64,000 bases of DNA from Urbifossiella limnaea (GTDB lineage Bacteria > Planctomycetota > Planctomycetia > Gemmatales > Gemmataceae), in the NCBI RefSeq assembly GCF_007747215.1, contig NZ_CP036273.1, positions 3,890,322 to 3,954,321 on the forward strand. Reading direction: 5' to 3'. The notes beneath the pieces were generated by a model. The model ran no database searches. It saw nothing but the letters and a program-made list of their open reading frames with translations, and was not told the DNA's origin. The position numbers were made by a program, and so were the translations under genes. Every line of letters starts with the position of its first letter. Within the stretch, counting starts at the first letter, position 1. Positions 17,923 to 26,873 of the stretch are shown here, in pieces.

Positions 17923-20900
17923 ATGCTTCGCAAGTGGTTCGCCCGCCTGCCCGGTCTCTACCAGATCCCGTCCCGCCGCGACCGCCGCTCGGCACGGGCC
18001 ACGCCGCCCAGCCGACCGCGATTGCGAGTCGACCCGCTGGAGGACCGGACCGTGCCGGCGACGGTGACGTGGGACGGCGGCGGCGGCAACTTCGACTGGA
18101 ACACGGCCGCGAACTGGAGTGCGGACGTGCTGCCCGGGGCGAGTGACGATGTAGTGATCGACCTCGGGAGCAATAACTTCGCGGTCACGCATTCGGCAGG
18201 CGACACCGCAATTCAAAGCCTGAGGAACTTGGCATCCCTCAGACTTGTCGGCGGTACGCTCGACATCGCCGCTGCCTCGTCTGTTGCCAAGGACCTATTC
18301 CTCACCTCAACTCTTTCTGGCAGCGGAAACTTGAGCATCGGAGGCGAGTTCGCGTGGTCGGGCGGGGCCATGACGGGCGCGGGCACGACGACGGTGCTGG
18401 CGGGCGGGACGTTGACCGGCACCGGCGGCCACCTCCGGCTGTCGGGCCGCACGCTGGCCAACGCCGGCACCGGCAGCTGGAACTCGCAGCGGTTCATTCT
18501 CAGCAACGGCGCGGCGGTCGTTAACTCCGGGTCGTTCGCCATCGGCAGCCTCGACATGTACGGCGAGGCCGGCGGCGGCAGCTTCACCAATACGACGACC
18601 GGTTCGATCACCAAGACGGCCAACGCGAGCACCGCCTACATCTATGACGGCGTCGGGTTTTCCAACGCTGGCTCGGTGCAGGTCGGCAACGGAACCCTGT
18701 GGATCGACACCCCGGGAACCAGCAGCGGGTCGTTCGATGGCGCGGTGAACACGACGTTGGTGCTCTACCAGCAGAACCTGACGGCGACGTCACGCGTCTC
18801 CAGCGCCGGGACGGTCGGGCTGACCGGCACGACGGTGGCGGGCAGTTACGCGGTGACCGGCGCGACCGACACCGGGGCGGTTGACTTCACCGGCACGGTC
18901 TCCAGCGTCGGCAAGCTGACCGTCTCCGGCACGACCGATTTCCACGGCATCGCCGTCAGCCCGAGCGACCTGTATTTGACGGGCACCCTGCAGAGCAACG
19001 CCCCGATCACTGTTGCCGGGACGTTCGCGTGGTCGGGCGGGGCCATGACGGGCGCGGGCACGACGACGGTGCTGGCGGGCGGGACGTTGACCGGCACCGG
19101 CGGCCACCTCCGGCTGTCGGGCCGCACGCTGGCCAACGCCGGCACCGGCAGCTGGAACTCGCAGCGGTTCATTCTCAGCAACGGCGCGGCGGTCGTTAAC
19201 TCCGGGTCGTTCGCCATCGGCAGCCTCGACATGTACGGCGAGGCCGGCGGCGGCAGCTTCACCAATACGACGACCGGTTCGATCACCAAGACGGCCAACG
19301 CGAGCACCGCCTACATCTATGACGGCGTCGGGTTTTCCAACGCTGGCTCGGTGCAGGTCGGCAACGGAACCCTGTGGATCGACACCCCGGGAACCAGCAG
19401 CGGGTCGTTCGATGGCGCGGTGAACACGACGTTGGTGCTCTACCAGCAGAACCTGACGGCGACGTCACGCGTCTCCAGCGCCGGGACGGTCGGGCTGACC
19501 GGCACGACGGTGGCGGGCAGTTACGCGGTGACCGGCGCGACCGACACCGGGGCGGTTGACTTCACCGGCACGGTCTCCAGCGTCGGCAAGCTGACCGTCT
19601 CCGGCACGACCGATTTCCACGGCATCGCCGTCAGCCCGAGCGACCTGTATTTGACGGGCACCCTGCAGAGCAACGCCCCGATCACTGTTGCCGGGACGTT
19701 CGCGTGGTCGGGCGGGGCCATGACGGGCGCGGGCACGACGACGGTGCTGGCGGGCGGGACGTTGACCGGCACCGGCGGCCACCTCCGGCTGTCGGGCCGC
19801 ACGCTGGCCAACGCCGGCACCGGCAGCTGGAACTCGCAGCGGTTCATTCTCAGCAACGGCGCGGCGGTCGTTAACTCCGGGTCGTTCGCCATCGGCAGCC
19901 TCGACATGTACGGCGAGGCCGGCGGCGGCAGCTTCACCAATACGACGACCGGTTCGATCACCAAGACGGCCAACGCGAGCACCGCCTACATCTATGACGG
20001 CGTCGGGTTTTCCAACGCTGGCTCGGTGCAGGTCGGCAACGGAACCCTGTGGATCGACACCCCGGGAACCAGCAGCGGGTCGTTCGATGGCGCGGTGAAC
20101 ACGACGTTGGTGCTCTACCAGCAGAACCTGACGGCGACGTCACGCGTCTCCAGCGCCGGGACGGTCGGGCTGACCGGCACGACGGTGGCGGGCAGTTACG
20201 CGGTGACCGGCGCGACCGACACCGGGGCGGTTGACTTCACCGGCACGGTCTCCAGCGTCGGCAAGCTGACCGTCTCCGGCACGACCGATTTCCACGGCAT
20301 CGCCGTCAGCCCGAGCGACCTGTATTTGACGGGCACCCTGCAGAGCAACGCCCCGATCACTGTTGCCGGGACGTTCGCGTGGTCGGGCGGGGCCATGACG
20401 GGCGCGGGCACGACGACGGTGCTGGCGGGCGGGACGTTGACCGGCACCGGCGGCCACCTCCGGCTGTCGGGCCGCACGCTGGCCAACGCCGGCACCGGCA
20501 GCTGGAACTCGCAGCGGTTCATTCTCAGCAACGGCGCGGCGGTCGTTAACTCCGGGTCGTTCGCCATCGGCAGCCTCGACATGTACGGCGAGGCCGGCGG
20601 CGGCAGCTTCACCAATACGACGACCGGTTCGATCACCAAGACGGCCAACGCGAGCACCGCCTACATCTATGACGGCGTCGGGTTTTCCAACGCTGGCTCG
20701 GTGCAGGTCGGCAACGGAACCCTGTGGATCGACACCCCGGGAACCAGCAGCGGGTCGTTCGATGGCGCGGTGAACACGACGTTGGTGCTCTACCAGCAGA
20801 ACCTGACGGCGACGTCACGCGTCTCCAGCGCCGGGACGGTCGGGCTGACCGGCACGACGGTGGCGGGCAGTTACGCGGTGACCGGCGCGACCGACACCGG

Positions 20901-23900
20901 GGCGGTTGACTTCACCGGCACGGTCTCCAGCGTCGGCAAGCTGACCGTCTCCGGCACGACCGATTTCCACGGCATCGCCGTCAGCCCGAGCGACCTGTAT
21001 TTGACGGGCACCCTGCAGAGCAACGCCCCGATCACTGTTGCCGGGACGTTCGCGTGGTCGGGCGGGGCCATGACGGGCGCGGGCACGACGACGGTGCTGG
21101 CGGGCGGGACGTTGACCGGCACCGGCGGCCACCTCCGGCTGTCGGGCCGCACGCTGGCCAACGCCGGCACCGGCAGCTGGAACTCGCAGCGGTTCATTCT
21201 CAGCAACGGCGCGGCGGTCGTTAACTCCGGGTCGTTCGCCATCGGCAGCCTCGACATGTACGGCGAGGCCGGCGGCGGCAGCTTCACCAATACGACGACC
21301 GGTTCGATCACCAAGACGGCCAACGCGAGCACCGCCTACATCTATGACGGCGTCGGGTTTTCCAACGCTGGCTCGGTGCAGGTCGGCAACGGAACCCTGT
21401 GGATCGACACCCCGGGAACCAGCAGCGGGTCGTTCGATGGCGCGGTGAACACGACGTTGGTGCTCTACCAGCAGAACCTGACGGCGACGTCACGCGTCTC
21501 CAGCGCCGGGACGGTCGGGCTGACCGGCACGACGGTGGCGGGCAGTTACGCGGTGACCGGCGCGACCGACACCGGGGCGGTTGACTTCACCGGCACGGTC
21601 TCCAGCGTCGGCAAGCTGACCGTCTCCGGCACGACCAGTTTTATCCCGGCTATCGGACCGCAGTCCCTCACCATTCCGGAATTGACCGTAATCGGAACGC
21701 TGCGGGGCGCGGACGATTTCCTCGTGACGGGCTCGTTTAACTGGTCTGGCGGCACGCTTCAAGGCGTCGCCGGTCTCGGTAGCCTCACCGTCCTCAGCAA
21801 CATGACGCTCAACGGCACGTACTCCATCCGCGACTTTACCCTCATCAACGCTGGCGACGCGGTCTGGTCCGGCGGAGCGGTGAACTTCTACGGTGCCGAC
21901 AGTCACTTCACCAACCTGTCGGGGGCGACGTTCGAGGACCGGGCGGGCGGGCACTTCGGCAGCGCCGATAACAACTGCCCCGACTTCGAAAACCAAGGCC
22001 TATTCCGAAAGACCACCGCCACCACCACGGACCTGCACATGCAGCTGTTCAACAGCGGCAGCGTGCAGGTCGAGCAAGGGTCGCTCAACATCGATTGCGG
22101 CCTCGTGCAGGTCACGACGACGACGAGCGGCGGCAGTAGTTCCGGCACGATCACCGGAAACTTCAGCGGGCCGGTCACGACCGCCGTCGTCAACTCCGGT
22201 CAGGTGTCGTCGCAGCCCTCGCCCACGCCGCCGCCACCCGTCACCAACTACACCCAGACCGCCACGGGCAGCTTGACGGAGTTGATCGGCGGGCTGACAC
22301 CGGGCACCGGGTACGGTCAGATCGTCGTGAACGGGAACGTCAGCCTGGCCGGGACGTTGTCCATCGTCCTCACCAACGGCTTCTCTCCGCACCTGAATGA
22401 CACGTTCACGATCATCGACAACCGGGGCAGCAACTCGGTCGTCGGCACGTTCTCCGGCCTGCCGGAGGGGGCGACTGTTAAGATCGGGAGCATCACGTAT
22501 CAGATCAGTTACCAGGGCGGGACCGGCAACGATGTGGTGTTGGCGGTCATCTCGGTCAACGCCCCGCCGACCGCCAACGCCGGCGGGCCATACACCGTCG
22601 CGGAGGGTGGGTCCGTCACGCTCGACGGCTCGGGCAGCAGCGACCCGGACCAGTCGGCCGGCACGCTCACCTACACGTGGGATCTGGACGGCGACAACGT
22701 TTTCGGCGAGACGGGCGCGGCCGCCGGGCGCGGCGACGAGGTTGGCGTGAACCCGACGTTCTCGGCGGCCGGCCTCGACGGCTTCGCCGGGGCCGCGGTC
22801 GCGGTGCGGTTGCGCGTCACGGACTCGGCGGGGGCGAGCAGCGACGGCAGCGCCACGGTCAACATCACCAACGCGAACCCGATCCCCGTGATTTCTTCGA
22901 TCGGCACCGTCCGGGTCGAAGGCACGTCGATCGCGGTCACCGGGTCGGCGACCGACCCCGCCGGGGCGAACGACACCCTGACCTTCGCGTGGGCGGTCTA
23001 CGTGGGTAGTTCTGCCTCCGCGTTCGCCACGGGCGGCAACGGTACGTCTTTCAGCTTCACGCCCACGGACAACGGCAGCTACCGCATCGTGCTGACCGTC
23101 TCCGACGAGGACGGCGGGGCGGCGACGACCGAACAGACGATCGCCGTGGGCAACGCCACCCCCGCGGCCTTCAACGGCGGCGCGACCACCGGCACAGAGG
23201 GTACGTCGGTCCTGCTGACCGGCTCTGCCACCGACGCCGGGGCTATCGACCAGGCCGCCGGGTTCACGTACGTCTGGACCGTCACCCGCAGCCGCGACGG
23301 CGGTGCGACCTTCTCCCCCTACGTCGTCGGCAGTGGGGCGGCCCTCACCCTGAACCCGAACGACGACGGCCTCTACCGCGCGACCCTCACCGCGACGGAC
23401 AAGGACGGCGCGACTAGCGCGCCGGCGACGCACACGATCGCGGTCGGGAACGTCACGCCGTCGGCGACGGTCTCCGGCCCGACGACCGGGCAGGTCGGTA
23501 TCGACTTCTCGGTACAAGTCGCCAGCGCATCCGATCCCAGTTCGGTGGACGCGGCCGCGGGCTTCACGTACCAGTGGTCCGTCCTGCGGTGCGGTACGCC
23601 CGTCGATCTGACCGGCGTCGCCACGACCGGAACGACCCTGAACTTCAGGCCGACCGAACCCGGCGCTTACACCGTCACCATGACGGTGACGGACAAGGAC
23701 GGCGGGGCGACGACCGCGTCGCACCTCGTCACCGTCGGCGCACCCTCCGGCGTGACGCTGCTGCCCGGTGGCCTACTGGTGATCGTCGGGACCAGCTGCG
23801 ACGACGACATCAAGGTGAATCCGGGCGGCGGGGCACCGGAGATCAAGGTGAAGTTGAACGGCGTGCAGTCCACCTACGTGGGCGTTACCGCGATCGTGGT

Positions 23901-24435
23901 CTACGCCGGCGCGGGGGACGACTTGGTACAGGTCGCCGGCGGGGTGACGGTGCCGCTGACGGTGTTCGGCGGGACCGGGAACGACCTGCTGAAGGCGGGC
24001 GGGGGGAACAGCATCCTCGTCGGCGGCGACGGGTGCGACGTGCTGCTCGGGGGAAACGGCCGGGACATCCTGATCGGCGGCCGCGGGTCGGACCTGATCG
24101 GCGGTCAAGGGGCGGACGACATCCTGATCGCCGGGTATACGGCGTTCGACGGCAACTTGGCTGCGCTCGATCTCGTCCGGGCCGAGTGGTCATCCGCCCG
24201 GTGTTTCTCCGACCGGGTGGCGAACCTGTCCGGGACCGGCACGACCGGGGTGAACGGTGAGGCGGTGTTGCGGGCGACCGGCCCGACGGCGACGGTGTTC
24301 GACGACGCCGCCTGCGACCTGCTCGCAGGCGGCGGCGGGAGCGATTGGTTCATCTTCAACAGCGTGGGTGGCCCGCACGTCGATCTCGTGGCGGACATGT
24401 CGGCGTTCGAGGGGCTGTTCGACACGGACCTGTGA
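17923..24435 (+). CDS. Giant secreted repeat protein (tandem 225-residue repeats, PKD-like domains, RTX-like C-terminus)
   Basis: 2170 residues. The basic leader and VDPLEDRTVPA mark a planctomycete extracellular protein. GGGGNFDWNTAANWSADVLPG (around residue 48) is the entry motif of autotransporter-like beta-helix passengers. Residues about 143-1238 are almost five copies of a 225-residue repeat starting FAWSGGAMTGAGTTTVLAGG. PKD/Ig-like domains follow (about 1545-1945, TANAGGPYTVAEGGSVTLDG and similar). Near the end are glycine-rich GGTGNDLLKAGG and GGNGRDILIGGRGSD repeats of the Ca-binding RTX type. The ATG at 17923 has GGAG upstream; a GTG at 17884 is possible. Likely role is surface coat or adhesion. 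It starts 66 bp after the fused sigma gene. Confidence 0.88.
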   Translation: MLRKWFARLPGLYQIPSRRDRRSARATPPSRPRLRVDPLEDRTVPATVTWDGGGGNFDWNTAANWSADVLPGASDDVVIDLGSNNFAVTHSAGDTAIQSLRNLASLRLVGGTLDIAAASSVAKDLFLTSTLSGSGNLSIGGEFAWSGGAMTGAGTTTVLAGGTLTGTGGHLRLSGRTLANAGTGSWNSQRFILSNGAAVVNSGSFAIGSLDMYGEAGGGSFTNTTTGSITKTANASTAYIYDGVGFSNAGSVQVGNGTLWIDTPGTSSGSFDGAVNTTLVLYQQNLTATSRVSSAGTVGLTGTTVAGSYAVTGATDTGAVDFTGTVSSVGKLTVSGTTDFHGIAVSPSDLYLTGTLQSNAPITVAGTFAWSGGAMTGAGTTTVLAGGTLTGTGGHLRLSGRTLANAGTGSWNSQRFILSNGAAVVNSGSFAIGSLDMYGEAGGGSFTNTTTGSITKTANASTAYIYDGVGFSNAGSVQVGNGTLWIDTPGTSSGSFDGAVNTTLVLYQQNLTATSRVSSAGTVGLTGTTVAGSYAVTGATDTGAVDFTGTVSSVGKLTVSGTTDFHGIAVSPSDLYLTGTLQSNAPITVAGTFAWSGGAMTGAGTTTVLAGGTLTGTGGHLRLSGRTLANAGTGSWNSQRFILSNGAAVVNSGSFAIGSLDMYGEAGGGSFTNTTTGSITKTANASTAYIYDGVGFSNAGSVQVGNGTLWIDTPGTSSGSFDGAVNTTLVLYQQNLTATSRVSSAGTVGLTGTTVAGSYAVTGATDTGAVDFTGTVSSVGKLTVSGTTDFHGIAVSPSDLYLTGTLQSNAPITVAGTFAWSGGAMTGAGTTTVLAGGTLTGTGGHLRLSGRTLANAGTGSWNSQRFILSNGAAVVNSGSFAIGSLDMYGEAGGGSFTNTTTGSITKTANASTAYIYDGVGFSNAGSVQVGNGTLWIDTPGTSSGSFDGAVNTTLVLYQQNLTATSRVSSAGTVGLTGTTVAGSYAVTGATDTGAVDFTGTVSSVGKLTVSGTTDFHGIAVSPSDLYLTGTLQSNAPITVAGTFAWSGGAMTGAGTTTVLAGGTLTGTGGHLRLSGRTLANAGTGSWNSQRFILSNGAAVVNSGSFAIGSLDMYGEAGGGSFTNTTTGSITKTANASTAYIYDGVGFSNAGSVQVGNGTLWIDTPGTSSGSFDGAVNTTLVLYQQNLTATSRVSSAGTVGLTGTTVAGSYAVTGATDTGAVDFTGTVSSVGKLTVSGTTSFIPAIGPQSLTIPELTVIGTLRGADDFLVTGSFNWSGGTLQGVAGLGSLTVLSNMTLNGTYSIRDFTLINAGDAVWSGGAVNFYGADSHFTNLSGATFEDRAGGHFGSADNNCPDFENQGLFRKTTATTTDLHMQLFNSGSVQVEQGSLNIDCGLVQVTTTTSGGSSSGTITGNFSGPVTTAVVNSGQVSSQPSPTPPPPVTNYTQTATGSLTELIGGLTPGTGYGQIVVNGNVSLAGTLSIVLTNGFSPHLNDTFTIIDNRGSNSVVGTFSGLPEGATVKIGSITYQISYQGGTGNDVVLAVISVNAPPTANAGGPYTVAEGGSVTLDGSGSSDPDQSAGTLTYTWDLDGDNVFGETGAAAGRGDEVGVNPTFSAAGLDGFAGAAVAVRLRVTDSAGASSDGSATVNITNANPIPVISSIGTVRVEGTSIAVTGSATDPAGANDTLTFAWAVYVGSSASAFATGGNGTSFSFTPTDNGSYRIVLTVSDEDGGAATTEQTIAVGNATPAAFNGGATTGTEGTSVLLTGSATDAGAIDQAAGFTYVWTVTRSRDGGATFSPYVVGSGAALTLNPNDDGLYRATLTATDKDGATSAPATHTIAVGNVTPSATVSGPTTGQVGIDFSVQVASASDPSSVDAAAGFTYQWSVLRCGTPVDLTGVATTGTTLNFRPTEPGAYTVTMTVTDKDGGATTASHLVTVGAPSGVTLLPGGLLVIVGTSCDDDIKVNPGGGAPEIKVKLNGVQSTYVGVTAIVVYAGAGDDLVQVAGGVTVPLTVFGGTGNDLLKAGGGNSILVGGDGCDVLLGGNGRDILIGGRGSDLIGGQGADDILIAGYTAFDGNLAALDLVRAEWSSARCFSDRVANLSGTGTTGVNGEAVLRATGPTATVFDDAACDLLAGGGGSDWFIFNSVGGPHVDLVADMSAFEGLFDTDL
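18349..21636 (+). repeat. Tandem 675-bp repeats, four full copies plus a 588-bp partial copy
   Basis: Unit starts are at 18349, 19024, 19699, 20374 and 21049, exactly 675 bp apart, all in frame. The fifth unit diverges at 21637. I found no difference between copies, and translations of successive units in three frames are the same, so the nucleotide identity is near or at 100 percent. Flanking repeats outside the array differ, so the array arose recently or is being homogenised. Confidence 0.95.
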
Positions 24436-24439
24436 TCCG

Positions 24440-24715
24440 GCTGGGGACTGCACCCCGGCGGGTGAGCGCCTCTCGCCCGCCCGCATTAGGTACGACCGCG
24501 CTGGGCCTGGCCACGGCGCTGATCGCGGTGCCCACGGCGGGGCTGTGGCTCGGGCTGACGAACCCGGAGGTGGAGGAACGCCGGCGGGGTGAGGGGCTAC
24601 CCCGACGACCTGTACCGCGAGTCGGCCGCCAACCCGGACCTGCCACGGGTGGTCAAGGAGCAGCTCGGCCAGATCGCAACCCTGTCTGCTCTTTCCGCAA
24701 CTTCTTGTGTCTGAG
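24440..24715 (+). pseudogene. Possible remnant of a membrane protein gene
   Basis: One frame reads LGTTALGLATALIAVPTAGL followed by WLGLTNPEVEERRR, a hydrophobic helix with a charged end. After a frame change near 24595 it continues YPDDLYRESAANPDLPRVVK and EQLGQIATLS to a TGA at 24713. The compositional pattern looks coding but there is no convincing start and the product is unrecognised. It could also be chance. Confidence 0.3.
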
Positions 24716-24787
24716 CAGCTGGCCGTGGGCGACTTGACGGAGCGGACGCGGGCGCGGAGTTCTGCTGTCGCTGACGGCTAACGAAAG

Positions 24788-24813
24788 CCCGGCCGGGCCG
24801 TCACCCGGCCGGG
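24788..24813 (-). terminator. Hairpin terminator of cassette copy A
   Basis: A perfect 10-bp stem CCCGGCCGGG with a 6-base loop, just past the stop of the 54-aa membrane protein. On the minus strand it is followed by CTTTCGTT, a weak T-rich stretch. The second cassette has a matching hairpin at the same place. Confidence 0.65.
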
Positions 24814-24831
24814 GATCGTCTGTTGCATACC

Positions 24832-24996
24832 TCACCGCCGGGCGAGGCGGATGCTCCCGCCCCACACGCCCAGGCCGAGCAGCCCGAGCAGGAACGCCAC
24901 GAACGCCCACCACGACTGAAACGCCAGCCCGAGCCACCCGGCCACGACCGCCGCCCCCGTCGCGTGCAGCTGGTTCAGCTTCTGCCGCGCACCCAT
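24832..24996 (-). CDS. 54-residue single-pass membrane protein (cassette copy A, third gene)
   Basis: The frame begins MGARQKLNQLHATGAAVVAG and continues into a long hydrophobic stretch (WLGLAFQSWWAFVAFLLGLL) before a basic tail ending LARR. It would form one or two membrane helices. The ATG at 24996 has a near-perfect ribosome site, AAAGGAGGTAAGTG, directly upstream. A copy in the second cassette (58830-59003) is about 85 percent identical in the shared part, which supports a real gene under selection. It is the last gene of the cassette and lies 39 bp after the 94-aa gene. I do not recognise the family and infer no function. Confidence 0.8.
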   Translation of the reverse strand: MGARQKLNQLHATGAAVVAGWLGLAFQSWWAFVAFLLGLLGLGVWGGSIRLARR

Positions 24997-25035
24997 CACT
25001 TACCTCCTTTGGTCTCGATTGTCGAATATCGCCGG

Positions 25036-25320
25036 CTACCGCGGCCGCGGCTTCCGGCCCGGAGCCGGCAGCGCCGGCGGGGGCGGCGGGGCCAACCCGC
25101 CCGGCCCGTCGCCAGTGGCCTTCAGCCCCCGTGACCGCCGCTGGACCTCGGCCGCGGCCCCGTCGAGGCCGTCCGCCTGCCACGCCGCCGCGAGCTTGTC
25201 CAGGCCGCCGGCCCGGCCGGCCGCGCCGGCCAGGAAGTCGGCCTCCAGCTCCTGCACCGCCCGGGCGGCCAGGAGCACCTTCACCCGGTCCACCAGCGGC
25301 CCCAGGATCGTCGCAAACAT
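25036..25320 (-). CDS. 94-residue protein of unknown function (cassette copy A, second gene)
   Basis: It starts MFATILGPLVDRVKVLLAAR, an amphipathic helix. A helical segment rich in Ala/Gly follows (ELEADFLAGAAGRAGGLDKL, AAAWQADGLDGAAAEVQRR), then a Pro-rich basic tail (PPPPPALPAPGRKPRPR). I chose the ATG at 25320 over the adjacent in-frame GTG (25323) because GGGAGG lies seven bases before it. It begins 31 bp after the sigma-like gene. The counterpart at 59044-59324 is frameshifted. The helix pattern and basic tail would suit a protein or nucleic-acid partner, but that is a guess; family unknown. Confidence 0.75.
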   Translation of the reverse strand: MFATILGPLVDRVKVLLAARAVQELEADFLAGAAGRAGGLDKLAAAWQADGLDGAAAEVQRRSRGLKATGDGPGGLAPPPPPALPAPGRKPRPR

Positions 25321-25351
25321 CACCTGCCTCCCCTCGTGTTGCCGGCCCCGG

Positions 25352-25978
25352 TCACGCGGGGCCGTCGTGGAAAGCCTCCCACTGTTCGGCCAGCTCGCGG
25401 CGGAGCTGGCTAACCCGGGCCGGTGTGACGCCGAGCCGGGCCGCGGCCGCCCCCGTCCCCCACCCGGCCGCCAGCAGGTCCAGTGCAGCTTGGCTCGCCG
25501 GCGTCAGCCCGCCGCGGAACCGGGGGAAGTCGACGCGGAAGGCGGCCTGGTCGGGGACCTTCACCCGCGGGTCGGCCGCCGCCAGTTCCGCCGCCACCAC
25601 CTCCCCGGGACGTCGGCGCCGACCCCGGTCGCGGTCCCCGAGCCGCTCGACCCGCACCCGGCCGCGGAGCCGGGCGAGCGGCGAGAGGACGTCGCGGGCC
25701 CTCTCCGCCCCGCACACCCGGCGGCCGCCCAGCGCCGCCTGGGCCGCGCGTCGGGCGATGGTGGTGACGAACTTCCCCGGCTCCTTCCCCCGTCGGAGGA
25801 GCGCGACGTAGCACCGCCAGGCGAGGGCCACCGCCTCGGCCTCCAACTCTTCCCGGGCGTCCGGGCACGGCACCCGGCGGGTCGCGAACCGGGCGACCGC
25901 CTCCACCCGCGGCAATGCGGCGGCGAACGCCTCCCCGGCCGCCGGCCCCGGTCGGGCCGCCGACAGTGTGACGCACAT
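25352..25978 (-). CDS. Sigma-70-like helix-turn-helix protein (cassette copy A, first gene)
   Basis: 208 residues from the ATG at 25978 (MCVTLSAARPGPAAG). The N-terminal half has a region-2-like helix set (FAAALPRVEAVARFATRRVP, AREELEAEAVALAWRCYVAL, KFVTTIARRAAQAAL). The C-terminal half has a region-4-like helix-turn-helix (LTPASQAALDLLAAGWGTGA, AAARLGVTPARVSQLRRELA). That layout is an ECF sigma factor with a divergent region 2, and a long Arg-rich linker lies between. It may drive the cassette or other loci. A longer frame from 26002 exists but the duplicated copy also starts at this ATG. Intact here, frameshifted in the second cassette. Confidence 0.75.
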   Translation of the reverse strand: MCVTLSAARPGPAAGEAFAAALPRVEAVARFATRRVPCPDAREELEAEAVALAWRCYVALLRRGKEPGKFVTTIARRAAQAALGGRRVCGAERARDVLSPLARLRGRVRVERLGDRDRGRRRRPGEVVAAELAAADPRVKVPDQAAFRVDFPRFRGGLTPASQAALDLLAAGWGTGAAAARLGVTPARVSQLRRELAEQWEAFHDGPA

Positions 25979-26170
25979 GTGTTGTCTCCGACGCGTGATC
26001 ACGTGGCCGGGCCGAGACGTGGCGGCCGGCGGGGCCGGATGCTGCTCGTCCCCAGTGATGCTGACAGCCGGAGGTGGCGGATTCAGGCGGACCGGGGTTC
26101 CACGGCTTTAACCGCGCCGGGGAAGGGAAGTCGCTCAGACGACAGTTCGCGGCGATCAACCGGCTCGGGG

Positions 26171-26349
26171 CAGTGTCGGGTCAGTGTCGGGTGCCGAACC
26201 GACGCGGATTAGTTGCGCAAAATGCTTCTTTATAACCATTTACGTCGAATTCACGGGTCAGTGTCGGGTGTCGGGTGAGAGGGAGTGGTCACGACCCCCG
26301 CAGGCCGGCACGGCCGCTCCCCGCCCACTTACCCGACACCCGACACTGA
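26171..26349. repeat. Iterated CAGTGTCGGGT motifs and a 19-bp inverted repeat
   Basis: CAGTGTCGGGT occurs twice in tandem (26171-26181, 26182-26192), again at 26259-26269, and inverted at 26338-26348. TCAGTGTCGGGTGTCGGGT at 26258-26276 is perfectly inverted at 26331-26349, giving a 19-bp stem with a 54-base loop. It lies upstream of cassette copy A. Two further partly matching GTCGGGT elements occur at about 26404 and 26423. Confidence 0.8.
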
Positions 26350-26479
26350 GACTCGGTGGAGTCGCAAACCTTGTTTTTGCAGTGGGTAACGGCCCGGAGC
26401 AGCGTCGGGTGGGTACCCGACTCTGACCCGACGCTCGGCCCCGGGTGTCGACGGGGCGAGTGGCACGCGCGAGACACTC

Positions 26480-26660
26480 CCCGTTCCCTGATCGATGCGA
26501 GGGGCGGGCAGGGCGGCGCAGTACGCGGCGTCGAGCATCCATTCGGGAATGGCGACGTGCGTTCCGTCCGCGAGCCGCACGATGACCGTGGGCTCGGTCC
26601 GCCGGATGAGGCGGACGATCACCACGTCCTGGGAGAAGAACGGATGGTGGCGGTAGCAGA
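26480..26660 (-). pseudogene. Fragment of a transposon-associated protein (DUF5372-like)
   Basis: The minus strand reads [20 protein letters not shown], then VIVRLADGTHVAIPEWMLDA and AYCAALPAPRID. The HPF...TVIVRLxDGTxxAIPxWMLD pattern is that of a small protein that accompanies transposase genes, similar to DUF5372. There is no start codon in place and the C-terminus runs into unrelated sequence, so it is a remnant. The family name is from memory and uncertain. Confidence 0.4.
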
Positions 26661-26690
26661 CGCGCGCGGTCGATCGATGAGCAGTGTGAT

Positions 26691-26855
26691 GACGCGTTGC
26701 GCCACTGTTTCGCGACCCAGCTGCTGGAGGATGGGGCAGACGTGCGGACGGTCCAGGAGCTGCTAGGGCATGCGAACCTGGAGACGACGATGATTTACAC
26801 CCACGTACTGAACAAGGGCGGGCGGGGGGTGACCAGCCCGGCTGACCGGCTGTGA
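26691..26855 (+). pseudogene. C-terminal fragment of an integron-type (IntI/Xer) tyrosine recombinase
   Basis: The frame reads [40 protein letters not shown] and [14 protein letters not shown], then TGA. This is the C-terminal end of a tyrosine recombinase: the LRHxFAT box, the HxN box and the catalytic Tyr in MIYTHVL. [13 protein letters not shown] is characteristic of integron integrases. Only about 55 codons remain; the rest of the catalytic domain is missing upstream, where unrelated sequence begins at about 26690. It cannot be active. Confidence 0.8.
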
Positions 26856-26873
26856 TCCGTGCTGCTTATCCGG

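Larger units (their letters stand above)
24768..26105. repeat. Cassette copy A: duplicated three-gene module
   Basis: This segment and 58778-60105 share the same gene order, strand, 3' hairpin and flanking text. The left border is the shared GCTGACGGCTAAC. The right shared block includes GTGGCGGCCGGCGGGGCCGG and GATGCTGACAGCCGGA, ending near 26100. Identity is high but with many scattered differences, so the duplication is not recent. Confidence 0.75.

Noticed and set aside
18349-21636. CRISPR-like or phage-like array
   Set aside because: The units are 675 bp, in frame and code for a beta-rich protein repeat; there are no spacers.
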